Numbered from the stretch's first letter, positions 16,955 to 25,540 are shown. The stretch is 64,000 nucleotides of DNA from Metasolibacillus sp. (GCF_025291715.1 NZ_JAMBIZ010000003.1:124001-188000); one strand, 5' to 3'. Notes: generated by a model not told the origin, from the sequence alone. Numbers and translations are program-made.

Positions 16955-19223
16955 ATGGTTATACTATGCCATGGCGGTTCTCGTTGCAGCAAGTGCAGCA
17001 TTTGAATCCGCATGGCTTTTTTTATGGTTTGTAGTACTGCTCGTTTTTTGTCATTATAAACGGCTCTCGTTTTTACATTTAGTAGCATTGGCGATTGTCT
17101 GTGGCGTAATGTATAGCTATACGCTATGGAAAATCGATAAGCTATCTAAGCCTTTTACAACGCCCATAGAGCTGTTATGGACAAGCGACTATAAAATAGA
17201 CGGTGCATCGTTGCGCGGCTTTATGAAGGACGACAAAGGGCGTAAAATATATGTTCATTATACATTGAAGAGCGAACAGGAAAAATATATGTTTAGCGGG
17301 CAATCATTAGCAGGGCAACGTTTTTTTGTTGAAGGGGAGATTATCTTACCAGAAACGCCTGCACATGCGTATAGCTTCTCAATGGTTCAATATTTGAAGA
17401 GCAAACATGCACTTGGCGTGCTGGAAATATCTTCTTGGCGCCTTATGGCTACAGAGCATTCCGTTGCCAGCTTTTTAGCACAGCAACGTTATCGCATGTT
17501 ACGACATATTGAAAATACTTTTCCAGCAGCGCTTGTGACAGAAGCACAGGCGCTATTAATTGGCTCACAGGAGCAGGTGGATGCCGATTTGATACGAGCC
17601 TATCAAAAGCTTGGCATTACACATTTATTTGCTATTTCAGGCTTGCATATCGCACTCATATCGTTGCTGTTTTTTGAAGTGCTTCTGCGCTTACGAATAC
17701 GTCGGGAGCTAGCGACATTATTGTTGTTAATCGTGTTACCTACTTATGCAATATTAGCGGGTGGAGCGCCATCTGTTTGGCGCGCGGTGCTAGTTGTGGA
17801 GGTTGTGATGCTCGCACGCTTTTGGAAATGGCGGCTAAGCGCTTTAGATGCCTTGTCCATTTGTTTTATTGTTTTTGTTATTTGGCAGCCAGCTATTTTT
17901 TATCAAATTGGCTTTCAATTATCTTTTTTAGCAACATTTAGCCTTGTCTTATCAAGTAAATTATTAGCATCAATGCAAGGTATGCTGATGCAAACATTTA
18001 TGATGACCTGCGTCTGTCAAATCCTTGTTTATCCGTTGTTGTTACTGCATTTTTATGAAATTAGCCTTTCCTCTTTTATAGTTAATGTGTTGTTTGTGCC
18101 GCTATTTTCCTTCATCATTTTACCTTTGAATATTGTTTTACTGATCATGACCTATGTCTGGCAGCCGCTTGCGGCATTATTATTTTTTGTGTATGAGCCG
18201 TGTCGTAGCCTTTTAACAGAAGGAATTTTTTTTATTCAAAGCATACCATATCAAATGTGGGTGGCAGGGAGGCCATCAAGAGTGATGGTTATGCTGTTAT
18301 TTAGTAGTGCTTGTGCAACACTGTATTATTTCCAGCTACAAAGATGGCGACTTGCAATATTCGTGCTTATTGTACCAGCATTAATTGTGCAACTCCTTCC
18401 TTATACGAATAAGCAATTAATTGTTTCCTTTGTTGACGTTGGGCAGGGGGATTGTATTGTGATTGAGCTACCTTATCGCAAGGCGGTGTATGTCATTGAC
18501 ACCGGTGGCGTGCTACGCTTTGAGCAGGAGAGCTGGCAGCAGCGCCATCAGGAGTATGAGGTTGGTCGTCAAATCGTTGTGCCGTTTTTAAAGGGACGAG
18601 GAATTAGCAAAATTGACAAGCTGATTTTAACACATGCAGATGCCGATCATGTGGAAGGTGCTGAGGAAGTATTACGTGAGATAAGTGTAGGAGAGGTGCA
18701 TGTTTCACCACACTCCTTGGGGAAAGCTGTAATGGCTGATTTTTTACAGGAAGCAATGAACAAAAGGCTTGTAATCCGAGAGCAGATAGCAGGGAATGCT
18801 TGGCAGGCAGGAAAGGCGAAGTTTCGTTATTTATGGCCGACTGATGTTGAATATGAAGGAAATAATGATTCACTTGTTTTGCTAATGGAGCTAGATACTT
18901 TGAAAATGTTATTTACGGGCGATTTAGAGCGTGAGGGCGAGCTGGCATTAGCGGAAATAGCTTATAAGGATATTGACAATGTCACGGTATTAAAAATTGG
19001 TCATCATGGTAGTAAAACATCAAGTAGCGATGAATTTATCGAAGCAACAAATCCTCAATTAGCCGTTATTATGGCGGGTAAAAATAATCGCTACAATCAC
19101 CCACATCCAGAAGTAATTGCGCGCTTACAAAGGCGGCATATCGCTTATTTAGTAACAGCTGAAATAGGCACTGTGACATTACAATGGAATGGCACACAGC
19201 TGGAATTCAGGCGCTTAAAATGA
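16932..19223 (+). CDS. comEC: ComEC, DNA uptake channel
   Basis: ComEC forms the membrane channel for single-stranded DNA entry. The 763-residue protein has N-terminal membrane helices around an OB-like soluble domain, then the polytopic Competence domain (roughly residues 200-480, with FAISGLHIALIS). A C-terminal metallo-beta-lactamase-like domain (about 500-760) has LTHADADHVEGAEEV and KIGHHGSKTSS, and may degrade the non-transported strand. TTG 16932 lies about ten bases after AGAAGGTGA inside comEB; a second TTG twelve bases later is also possible. Confidence 0.93.
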   Translation: MVNTLKNKWLYYAMAVLVAASAAFESAWLFLWFVVLLVFCHYKRLSFLHLVALAIVCGVMYSYTLWKIDKLSKPFTTPIELLWTSDYKIDGASLRGFMKDDKGRKIYVHYTLKSEQEKYMFSGQSLAGQRFFVEGEIILPETPAHAYSFSMVQYLKSKHALGVLEISSWRLMATEHSVASFLAQQRYRMLRHIENTFPAALVTEAQALLIGSQEQVDADLIRAYQKLGITHLFAISGLHIALISLLFFEVLLRLRIRRELATLLLLIVLPTYAILAGGAPSVWRAVLVVEVVMLARFWKWRLSALDALSICFIVFVIWQPAIFYQIGFQLSFLATFSLVLSSKLLASMQGMLMQTFMMTCVCQILVYPLLLLHFYEISLSSFIVNVLFVPLFSFIILPLNIVLLIMTYVWQPLAALLFFVYEPCRSLLTEGIFFIQSIPYQMWVAGRPSRVMVMLLFSSACATLYYFQLQRWRLAIFVLIVPALIVQLLPYTNKQLIVSFVDVGQGDCIVIELPYRKAVYVIDTGGVLRFEQESWQQRHQEYEVGRQIVVPFLKGRGISKIDKLILTHADADHVEGAEEVLREISVGEVHVSPHSLGKAVMADFLQEAMNKRLVIREQIAGNAWQAGKAKFRYLWPTDVEYEGNNDSLVLLMELDTLKMLFTGDLEREGELALAEIAYKDIDNVTVLKIGHHGSKTSSSDEFIEATNPQLAVIMAGKNNRYNHPHPEVIARLQRRHIAYLVTAEIGTVTLQWNGTQLEFRRLK

Positions 19224-19225
19224 GA

Positions 19226-19260
19226 AAAAGACTTTGTCGTCATACGACAAAGTCCTCTTT
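19226..19260. terminator. Bidirectional terminator between comEC and yqzM
   Basis: GACTTTGTCGT pairs with ACGACAAAGTC, with T-rich sequence on one side and AAAAAG on the other, so it can serve both converging genes. Confidence 0.8.
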
Positions 19261-19263
19261 CAA

Positions 19264-19434
19264 TTAGCGAGTAGCTACTTCTACAATCATTGCGATGATG
19301 AACATTATTGTGAATACCCCAAAAGGAACGACAAAGCCAATACCAGCATCGATTGCATCATTGCGTTGAGAAGCGCGACCGCGACCTTCGAATGGGTTTT
19401 CAGTTACGTAATTTGGATCATTATGTCCTGCCAT
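19264..19434 (-). CDS. yqzM: YqzM family small membrane protein
   Basis: A 56-residue protein with an N-terminal polar part and one C-terminal transmembrane helix (about residues 31-53). The RNDAIDAGIGFVVPFG segment matches the YqzM family, of unknown function, which lies between comEC and holA in Bacillus. ATG 19434 is chosen because GGAGGG is just upstream; the longer open frame has no such signal. Confidence 0.85.
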   Translation of the reverse strand: MAGHNDPNYVTENPFEGRGRASQRNDAIDAGIGFVVPFGVFTIMFIIAMIVEVATR

Positions 19435-19523
19435 ATATATCCCTCCTACTCCATTACAATTATAAGTCAAGCCTTTGCAAAAATCTACACGCAATACAAT
19501 TTTCATGGACATGTCACAAATGG

Positions 19524-19545
19524 GTGCCAGGCACACAAACAATTC
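19524..19545 (+). repeat. REP-like palindromic repeat, copy 1
   Basis: A 22-base block containing the palindrome GTGCCAGGCAC followed by ACAAACAATTC. An identical copy lies inverted at 20788-20809, so the two bracket holA. Short GTGCCTGGCAC palindromes of this sort are typical of REP elements mobilised by RAYT transposases, but no such gene is in the window. Confidence 0.65.
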
Positions 19546-19666
19546 AGAAAATTTGACTCAATTCAAATGGCAAGGTGTGCTAACACCCTGATGCATAATG
19601 ATTATCAACCATTCAATGAAGATCAATGTTATACTAAAGAGGAAGAAGCACAAGCGAGGTTTTGAA

Positions 19667-20680
19667 ATGATTACAAAAATTTGGCAGGATATAAAGAAGG
19701 GGAGTATAGCCCCTGTTTATTTAATTGTTGGCGAAGAAACGTATTTTATAGATGAAACAATAAGCCGTTTGAAGGATGCATTGAGTGGACAAGAGGAAGT
19801 TGAAGTAATGCCTTTTGATTTAACTGAACGACCTGTAGATGTTGTAATAGATGAAGCAGATACCATACCATTTTTTACAGACAGAAAGCTTATCATTGCG
19901 AAAAATGCTTCATTTTTAAAGGCAACAGAAAAAGGTAAGGAAAAAATTGACCATGATTTAAAGCGTTTAGAAACGTGGCTATCTTATCCAACTGATACAG
20001 CTGTTACGGTTTTTATAGCCCCATATGAAAAATTAGATGAGCGCAAAAAAATCGTCAAGCTGTTGAAGGACAAGGCTGTTTTAATTTTAGCAGAATCGCC
20101 AAAAGAGCAGGATTTATATGTATGGATGAAGCTTGAAGTAGAGTCGATGGGAAAGGTCATGACAAATGAGGCGTCTGTGAAGCTTGTCGAAATGGTTGGG
20201 ACTAACATGCTACAGCTAAAAGCAGAGCTAGAAAAAATGGTTTTGTATTTAGGTGAGGAGCATGAAGTAACAGTAGACATTGTTGAGGAGCTTGTTGCTA
20301 AAACGCTGGAGCATGATGCCTTTCAAATGCTAAATGCTTATTTAGGCAATCGACAGGCAGAGGCATTAACAATTTATCATGATTTATTGCGCCAAAAAGA
20401 AGAGCCAATTATGCTTGTTGGTTTATTGGCATCCAATATTCGCACGATGAGCCAAGCTTTTTATCTACTAACAAAAGGCTATCACCCACAGCAAATTGCG
20501 AAGCAACTAAAAGTTCATCCATATCGCATTAAAATGATACTTGAACAACGCAATCGTCCATCAGCAGAACGTTTATTGCAAGCATTGAACGCACTTGCAA
20601 CGGTTGACCTACAACTGAAAACAACGAGCAGTAATCGCGCTCGTGTGCTAGAGCTATTTTTAATGAAACCTCTTCTGTAA
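19667..20680 (+). CDS. holA: DNA polymerase III delta subunit
   Basis: The clamp-loader wrench that opens the beta clamp. The 337-residue protein begins with the family segment APVYLIVGEETYFIDETI and has the degenerate AAA+ layout and C-terminal collar domain (ANIRTMSQAFYLL). ATG 19667 follows GCGAGG; the longer frame upstream reads through REP-flanking sequence and is not supported. The last codons overlap the terminator stem. Confidence 0.94.
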   Translation: MITKIWQDIKKGSIAPVYLIVGEETYFIDETISRLKDALSGQEEVEVMPFDLTERPVDVVIDEADTIPFFTDRKLIIAKNASFLKATEKGKEKIDHDLKRLETWLSYPTDTAVTVFIAPYEKLDERKKIVKLLKDKAVLILAESPKEQDLYVWMKLEVESMGKVMTNEASVKLVEMVGTNMLQLKAELEKMVLYLGEEHEVTVDIVEELVAKTLEHDAFQMLNAYLGNRQAEALTIYHDLLRQKEEPIMLVGLLASNIRTMSQAFYLLTKGYHPQQIAKQLKVHPYRIKMILEQRNRPSAERLLQALNALATVDLQLKTTSSNRARVLELFLMKPLL

Positions 20681-20695
20681 AGAAGGGGTTTTTTC
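20666..20695 (+). terminator. Terminator overlapping the holA stop
   Basis: AAACCTCTTCT pairs with AGAAGGGGTTT (11 pairs, one G-U) around a four-base loop containing part of the stop codon, then a T run. Confidence 0.85.
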
Positions 20696-20787
20696 TATAG
20701 GAATAAAGCGAAATACTCATAACAATCGAAAAAGTGATCATACTAATGTGGAAATCGCTTAATTAGGTAGAGTTTTCTTTATTGTCA

Positions 20788-20809
20788 GAATTGTTTGTGT
20801 GCCTGGCAC
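20788..20809 (-). repeat. REP-like palindromic repeat, copy 2 (inverted)
   Basis: The exact reverse complement of the 22-base block at 19524-19545, with the palindrome GTGCCTGGCAC at its right end. Flanking sequences diverge outside the shared block. Confidence 0.65.
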
Positions 20810-20820
20810 GCAAACAAAAC

Positions 20821-20850
20821 GAAAAAAGGTCAGCAACAAGTGCTGACCAA
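20821..20850 (-). terminator. Rho-independent terminator of rpsT
   Basis: On the minus strand GGTCAGCA pairs with TGCTGACC around a five-base loop and is followed directly by six T. Confidence 0.9.
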
Positions 20851-20861
20851 TGTTTCATCAA

Positions 20862-21110
20862 TTACGCTTTTTTAGCTAAACGTGATTTTGTACGAGATGC
20901 TGCGTTTTTGTGGATAAGGCCTTTACCAGCAGCCGTATCAACTGCTTTAGAAGCAGCAACTACTAATTCTTGTGCATTTTCAGCACCAGTAGCTAAAGCT
21001 TGCTCAGCTTTTTTAACTGCAGTACGCATAGCAGATTTCGCTTGAGAGTTTGCTTCGTTCGCTTTTGCGTTAACTTTAACGCGTTTGATAGCAGATTTAA
21101 TATTTGGCAT
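20862..21110 (-). CDS. rpsT: 30S ribosomal protein S20
   Basis: An 82-residue, Lys- and Ala-rich helical protein that binds 16S rRNA. It starts [12 protein letters not shown] after the initiator and ends SRLAKKA, typical of S20. ATG 21110 is placed seven bases after GGAGGTGA; the GTG at 21119 lies inside the ribosome site. It is monocistronic, with its own promoter and terminator, between holA and gpr as in Bacillus. Confidence 0.97.
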   Translation of the reverse strand: MPNIKSAIKRVKVNAKANEANSQAKSAMRTAVKKAEQALATGAENAQELVVAASKAVDTAAGKGLIHKNAASRTKSRLAKKA

Positions 21111-21143
21111 AACTTTCACCTCCTAAATATTAGGTACGAGATG

Positions 21144-21172
21144 AGTATCTTCTCACTTATTTCATGTGTCAA
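21144..21172 (-). promoter_or_regulatory. Sigma-A promoter of rpsT
   Basis: On the minus strand TTGACA (21172-21167) is separated by exactly 17 bases from GATACT (21149-21144), about 35 bases before the rpsT start. Confidence 0.75.
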
Positions 21173-21227
21173 TACAACAAAAATCATTCTACCAAACCGT
21201 GAGCCTAATTGCAATACATAAATGCAA

Positions 21228-21258
21228 AGAATATTTACTTGACAGTTTGAGCACAATA
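21228..21258 (+). promoter_or_regulatory. Candidate sigma-G promoter of gpr
   Basis: AGAATA (21228-21233) and CACAATA (21252-21258) are separated by 18 bases. Each differs by one base from the forespore sigma-G elements TGMATA and CATAMTA as remembered. gpr is a sigma-F/sigma-G gene in B. subtilis. Confidence 0.6.
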
Positions 21259-21274
21259 AAAATGAGGTGAAAAT

Positions 21275-22288
21275 ATGGAACAAGTTAATTGGAATAGAAC
21301 CGATTTGGTAGATGAAGCTGAGGAAGTTTTAACGTATGAAACCCAGCAGCAAAAGGAAAAGACAGCGCGTCAAAGCGGTGTCGTAATGGAGGAGCTGAAG
21401 GAGAACCGTGTTGAAATAACGAAGGTTATAGTATCACAAGAGGGAGAAAAGCAAATTGGTAAAAAGAAAGGTACTTATATTACATTATCCATTCCAACAC
21501 TTTATCCGAGCGATACGGATGGCTTTACACAATTGCAGCAAGTTTTGCAAAAATATATCGCCATGCTATTGGAAGACATTCAATATAAGGCACCAAATAA
21601 AATATTGATTGTTGGGCTCGGAAATAAAACAATTACGCCAGATGCGATTGGTCCGATTGCCATTGATGAATTGCAAAGCGCCTTTTCGGAAAGTCCAAAT
21701 GAACAATTCGTTATGTATGCACCAGGTGTAACAGGGCAAACAGGCTTTGAAACAAGCGAATTTGTCAAAGCATTGGCAGAAAAGATTAAGCCAGCAGCCG
21801 TCATTGTGATTGATGCATTAGCAACAAGAAGCAGCAAACGACTATGTCGCACGATTCAGTTAACGGACACAGGTATTCATCCAGGCTCAGGCGTCGGCAA
21901 TCAGCGTGCGGAAATTTCGCAGGAGGTGCTAGGCGTACCAGTGTTAGCAATTGGTATTCCGACCGTTGTGGAAGCGACCGTTTTGCTAGCGGATGCTGTC
22001 GACACTGTCTTTCGCACAATTGCTACGCGCATTGGTGAGCGTGGCAAGCCATCAGGTAAGCTGTCGGTGACAGGCTGGCGTGGCGATACAACCGATGCCG
22101 ACTTAAACTTAGTGAAGCCGATTTTTGGCGAGTGGTCGACATGGTCAATTGACGATAAAAGGCAGCTATTTGAAGAAGTATTTCATGCGCAGGAGCGCTT
22201 TATCGTGACCCCAAAGGAAGTGGACATTTGGCTTATGCAGTATGCCCATTTAATTTCAAACAGCCTATTCGATTTAACAAATTCATAA
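21275..22288 (+). CDS. gpr: Germination protease GPR
   Basis: Degrades the DNA-protecting small acid-soluble spore proteins at germination. It is made as a zymogen that self-cleaves late in sporulation. The 337-residue sequence has the N-terminal pro-segment, NKILIVGLGNKTITPDAIGP with a conserved acidic residue, and the long VIVIDALATRSSKRLCRTIQ region. GAGGTGA precedes ATG 21275. spoIIP follows at 54 bases, as in B. subtilis. Confidence 0.95.
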   Translation: MEQVNWNRTDLVDEAEEVLTYETQQQKEKTARQSGVVMEELKENRVEITKVIVSQEGEKQIGKKKGTYITLSIPTLYPSDTDGFTQLQQVLQKYIAMLLEDIQYKAPNKILIVGLGNKTITPDAIGPIAIDELQSAFSESPNEQFVMYAPGVTGQTGFETSEFVKALAEKIKPAAVIVIDALATRSSKRLCRTIQLTDTGIHPGSGVGNQRAEISQEVLGVPVLAIGIPTVVEATVLLADAVDTVFRTIATRIGERGKPSGKLSVTGWRGDTTDADLNLVKPIFGEWSTWSIDDKRQLFEEVFHAQERFIVTPKEVDIWLMQYAHLISNSLFDLTNS

Positions 22289-22302
22289 GTTCTAAATAAT
22301 CT

Positions 22303-22330
22303 CCTCCCTCCATAGAGTAGTGGAAGGAGG
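22303..22330 (+). promoter_or_regulatory. Hairpin covering the spoIIP ribosome-binding site
   Basis: CCTCC and TCCA at 22303-22312 can pair with TGGA and GGAGG at 22321-22330 (one mismatch between the two blocks, eight-base loop). This would bury the spoIIP Shine-Dalgarno in an RNA stem. Confidence 0.5.
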
Positions 22331-22341
22331 GGATGCAAGCG

Positions 22342-23166
22342 ATGAAAGTAATGCAACGCTTTTGTATACTGCTTGTTATTTTATTTTTGCTACCAATTAT
22401 GATAGGACAGCTTCCTTTTCCGAATAACCAAGCAGCCGTAAATGAGTCGAAGCCAGCACCTGAAAAAAAGGTCGTTTACGCTGCCGCAACGAATTTGAAT
22501 CCGCGTCCTATAAATGCCACGCCTAAATCTATGGATATCCTTTTTGTTTACACACATTCCCATGAAGCTTATCAGCCAGCTGTAGAGAGCAAAACCGGTA
22601 TGAAGGCTGTATATGATGAGCAAACAAATATTTTCTCAATGCAGCAAGCGATGCTGAATCATTTTCAATTAAATAATTTGCAAGGCTCAGTATTAGATGT
22701 AGATGTGATGAATGTGATGAATCAGCAAGGTGCAGGCTTTCATCAAGCATATCAAGTTGTACGTCCGTACATTCAAGAGGAACTGGCAGGTAATCTATAC
22801 GATTTAGTCATCGATTTTCATCGTGATGCGGTGGGACGTAAGGTGACAACATTGGAAACGCCAGAAATGAGCTTTGCGAAAGTGGCATTTGTTGTTGGCT
22901 TAGATCATCCCGGCTATGCAGGTAATTTAAAATATGCAGAGGCAATTCATGCAGCGATGGACAGTATTGTGCCAGGTATTTCTCGAGGTGTGATGAAAAA
23001 GTCAGGCGCAGGGGTAGATGGTGTCTATAATCAAGATTTATTTCATAAAATGCTGCTAGTAGAGCTTGGTGGCATTGATAATACAGAGGAAGAAATTTTG
23101 CGCACAGTGGCGGTATTAGCGCAAGCCATTGCGAAAATTAATGCAAGTGAGCAAAGCGGTGCCTAA
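22342..23166 (+). CDS. spoIIP: Stage II sporulation protein P, engulfment peptidoglycan hydrolase
   Basis: SpoIIP is an amidase and endopeptidase that works with SpoIID and SpoIIM to thin the septum and drive engulfment. The product is 274 residues, with an N-terminal transmembrane helix or signal anchor (about residues 6-24). The catalytic-domain motifs VYTHSHEAYQP, VIDFHRDAVGR and LLVELGGIDNTEEE carry the zinc ligands. It is shorter than the roughly 400-residue B. subtilis protein, mainly in the N-terminal linker. ATG 22342 is better spaced from AAGGAGGGG than ATG 22333. Confidence 0.92.
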   Translation: MKVMQRFCILLVILFLLPIMIGQLPFPNNQAAVNESKPAPEKKVVYAAATNLNPRPINATPKSMDILFVYTHSHEAYQPAVESKTGMKAVYDEQTNIFSMQQAMLNHFQLNNLQGSVLDVDVMNVMNQQGAGFHQAYQVVRPYIQEELAGNLYDLVIDFHRDAVGRKVTTLETPEMSFAKVAFVVGLDHPGYAGNLKYAEAIHAAMDSIVPGISRGVMKKSGAGVDGVYNQDLFHKMLLVELGGIDNTEEEILRTVAVLAQAIAKINASEQSGA

Positions 23167-23182
23167 AAGAGCGCCGCTTTTA
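23155..23182 (+). terminator. Terminator overlapping the spoIIP stop
   Basis: AGCGGTGC pairs with GCGCCGCT across an eight-base loop, followed by TTTTAC. Confidence 0.75.
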
Positions 23183-23249
23183 CATTGTAGACAGAGAATT
23201 CAGATAATAGTATGATAAATCCATCTTGTATCATATCGGGGGAATTGGG

Positions 23250-24053
23250 ATGACAGAAACGATGTTAACTTCATTTGATGGGACAAAGCTGTATTTCAAA
23301 AAAGATGTAGTGGACAATGCAAAAGGGGCAGTTGTTATCGTACATGGGTTGTGTGAGCATGCGAGCCGCTACGACTATTTAACAGAAAAGCTAGTAGCTC
23401 GTAGTTTTAGCGTATACCGTTTTGACCATCGTGGACATGCTCGCTCAGAAGGGAATCGCGTATTTTACACGGACTTCAATGAAATTGTAGATGATGTCAA
23501 CGCAGTTGTTGATGTAGCGCTACAAGAAAATCCAGATGTGCCTGTTTTCGTTATTGGACATAGCATGGGTGGCTTTGCCACAACGGCCTTTGCCACAAAA
23601 TATCCGAACAAAGTGAAAGGGTTTGTACTATCAGGTGCACTGACTCGCTATAAAAAGCAACTTTTTGGCGAAACACCTATTAATCTGCCATCAGGCACGT
23701 ATTTACCGAACGAGCTGGGAGATGGTGTTTGTAGTGACCCAGCTGTTGTAGCAGCATATGTTAATGATCCGCTTGTAGAAAAGCAAATCTCGGTGGATTT
23801 ATTAAATAATTTAATTGCAGGGGTAGATTGGTTAAAGGCGAATCCACAGCAATTCGTAGATCCGGTCTTTATTATGCATGGAGCAAATGACGGACTTGTA
23901 AGCGAAGAGGATTCAATTGCATTATATAGCGAGATTGCTGCTACGGATAAATCATTAAAAATTTATGGACAATTAATGCATGAAATTTTCAATGAACCAG
24001 TGCGCGATGAAGTGATTGAAGAGGCCATTTCTTGGATTGAGAAAAGAGTATAA
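23250..24053 (+). CDS. Alpha/beta hydrolase, monoacylglycerol lipase-like
   Basis: A 267-residue cytosolic serine hydrolase of the Hydrolase_4/S33 type. HGLCEHASRYDY forms the oxyanion region, GHSMGGF near residue 95 carries the nucleophile, MHGANDGLVS carries the acid, and LMHEIFNEP carries the catalytic His. It resembles monoacylglycerol and lysophospholipid lipases; the natural ester is unknown. ATG 23250 is preceded by GGGGGAA. It is monocistronic with a strong terminator. Confidence 0.85.
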   Translation: MTETMLTSFDGTKLYFKKDVVDNAKGAVVIVHGLCEHASRYDYLTEKLVARSFSVYRFDHRGHARSEGNRVFYTDFNEIVDDVNAVVDVALQENPDVPVFVIGHSMGGFATTAFATKYPNKVKGFVLSGALTRYKKQLFGETPINLPSGTYLPNELGDGVCSDPAVVAAYVNDPLVEKQISVDLLNNLIAGVDWLKANPQQFVDPVFIMHGANDGLVSEEDSIALYSEIAATDKSLKIYGQLMHEIFNEPVRDEVIEEAISWIEKRV

Positions 24054-24057
24054 AAGA

Positions 24058-24094
24058 AAAAGATGGTTGGCTACTTGGCTAACCATCTTTTTTT
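24058..24094. terminator. Terminator between the hydrolase and the split RSH gene
   Basis: AGATGGTTGGC pairs with GCTAACCATCT (one G-U), followed by a long T run. The arm is A-rich on the other side, so it may serve both converging genes. Confidence 0.85.
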
Positions 24095-24096
24095 GC

Positions 24097-24873
24097 TTAT
24101 GCAAGCTCCTGATTAATTGCAAATTGTGCCTTGGAGCTATTAGCAAAATTAAGCCATTCGTTCAGATTTTGATTTTCTTGATTGGCAACTAAAAGCTCTA
24201 CTATATCTAAATGGGCGACCTTAGTTGTCAGTGGTTTTTCCACACCATTAATTTTAGCACCAAACATTCGTTTAGCTAGTGCAGGATTTAGCGTAAATGC
24301 AAAGTCGATAATAGTTGCATCTTGTGGCAAATAGACAGTGTCTAATGTTGGTGTAAATGCTGTAATTGTTTCTTGCAGTAATTCAAATGTGATGAAATCA
24401 TAAAATTCAATTGCATTTTGTGTAAGCTGATGATTCGTTAGTATAAATGTATCCATTAGCTGGTGTGCTTGATGCTCTCTTGTAGCATCTGTTAGAAAAT
24501 AGAAAACACCTTGCTCTCTTCGCAGTCGATTCTCTGTCGTTTCAATGATAATATCTAGTTGCAAATGGTCTAACATAATCGTTGTTTTTAAGTAATGATT
24601 GAATGTGCGGTTTGTCATATGGTCTTCAAAGCGATGGGAAATAGGCTGATACATTTGGTGAATGTCGCCAACTAGTTGATAGCAATCTAGAGCATTAGAA
24701 GTAGTAATAATCATTTTTGCTATTGCTGCAAATTCCTCGTTATCTTTTATTTTAGAATAGGCGCTATACATCGGCTTCATTTCATAGCTAATCGTAAAAG
24801 GGATAGTTGATGCTAGCGAGATTTGCAACGTTTGAGACAGGCGCTCTAAAAGCTGCTCGTATTGTTTTATCAT
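24097..24873 (-). CDS. Downstream part of a split RelA/SpoT homologue: degenerate synthetase plus TGS
   Basis: This 258-residue frame aligns by eye with the middle and C-terminal parts of RelA/SpoT proteins. Residues about 30-150 follow the (p)ppGpp synthetase layout, with KPMYSAYSKI in place of the usual RPKHIYSIYRKM type. The catalytic stretches are lost: EDHMTNRTFNHYLKTT stands where a KDYIAxPKxNxYQSLHT-type motif is expected, and the substrate-binding EVQIRT-type motif has become IIIETT. Residues about 178-245 form a TGS-like domain, DTVYLPQDATIIDFAF. ATG 24873 has no ribosome site, overlaps the upstream hydrolase frame by 86 bases, and lies +1 to it. It is probably the tail of one frameshifted gene. 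Confidence 0.7.
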   Translation of the reverse strand: MIKQYEQLLERLSQTLQISLASTIPFTISYEMKPMYSAYSKIKDNEEFAAIAKMIITTSNALDCYQLVGDIHQMYQPISHRFEDHMTNRTFNHYLKTTIMLDHLQLDIIIETTENRLRREQGVFYFLTDATREHQAHQLMDTFILTNHQLTQNAIEFYDFITFELLQETITAFTPTLDTVYLPQDATIIDFAFTLNPALAKRMFGAKINGVEKPLTTKVAHLDIVELLVANQENQNLNEWLNFANSSKAQFAINQELA

Positions 24874-25447
24874 ATTTTGAAGGCTTGAGATAGAAGAAGC
24901 TTAGCTCTTCTAATTCCCGTCGTATATAGGATAATTTCAATTTTTTACATAGAGGAGAGAAAATTTTTAATGTTTCGCTTGCATAAGGCACTTGCTTTTG
25001 AGCAGTTTTTACCTGCAATGTACGCATATTGTGAAGACGGTCCACAACTTTAATAATGGCTACTCGAATATCCATTTGGGCAGCCAACAATAACTTTTTT
25101 AAATTGATTGCTTTATATTCATCTTGCCCTGTAACGTCTTTCTTATCTACTTTTGTGAGCCCTTCAACAATCATGGCAATTTTTGTGCCAAATTGCTGTG
25201 TGATATCTTCTGTTGTATAATGTGTGTCCTCTACAACATCATGTAGTAGTGCGGCGATTAATGTGGTGATATCTGCTTGATAGTCTAGTAAAATCTCTGT
25301 AACAGCAAATGGATGAATAATATAAGGCTCTCCGCTTATTCGGTATTGCCCTGCATGCGCCTGCTCTGCAAACCTCATTGCCATGCGCAACTGTTCGAGT
25401 TCGGCTTGCTGAAGATAGAAAGCCTTTGTAAATAGAATTTCTTGCAT
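24788..25447 (-). CDS. Upstream part of a split RelA/SpoT homologue: HD-type ppGpp hydrolase
   Basis: The 219-residue product has a complete RSH hydrolase domain. Arg36 and His45 lie in RISGEPYIIHP, the metal-binding HDVVED is at 69-74, and DRLHNMRTL carries Asp136 and Asn140. The expected role is hydrolysis of (p)ppGpp to GDP/GTP plus pyrophosphate. The end, after LKPSKYDK, loses similarity to the family; the next frame continues it in register after skipping one A of an AAAA run (24865-24868). ATG 25447 has GGAGAGG upstream. It could act alone as a small hydrolase or as half of a longer protein. Confidence 0.8.
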   Translation of the reverse strand: MQEILFTKAFYLQQAELEQLRMAMRFAEQAHAGQYRISGEPYIIHPFAVTEILLDYQADITTLIAALLHDVVEDTHYTTEDITQQFGTKIAMIVEGLTKVDKKDVTGQDEYKAINLKKLLLAAQMDIRVAIIKVVDRLHNMRTLQVKTAQKQVPYASETLKIFSPLCKKLKLSYIRRELEELSFFYLKPSKYDKTIRAAFRAPVSNVANLASINYPFYD

Positions 25448-25540
25448 ATGCCCACCCTCTCCTGTAATTTTTAAAATTATATGTATCATGATTGAGCTAT
25501 GAAAGTCAAGTAGCTAGATGATGATGAAAGGAGCAAACCT

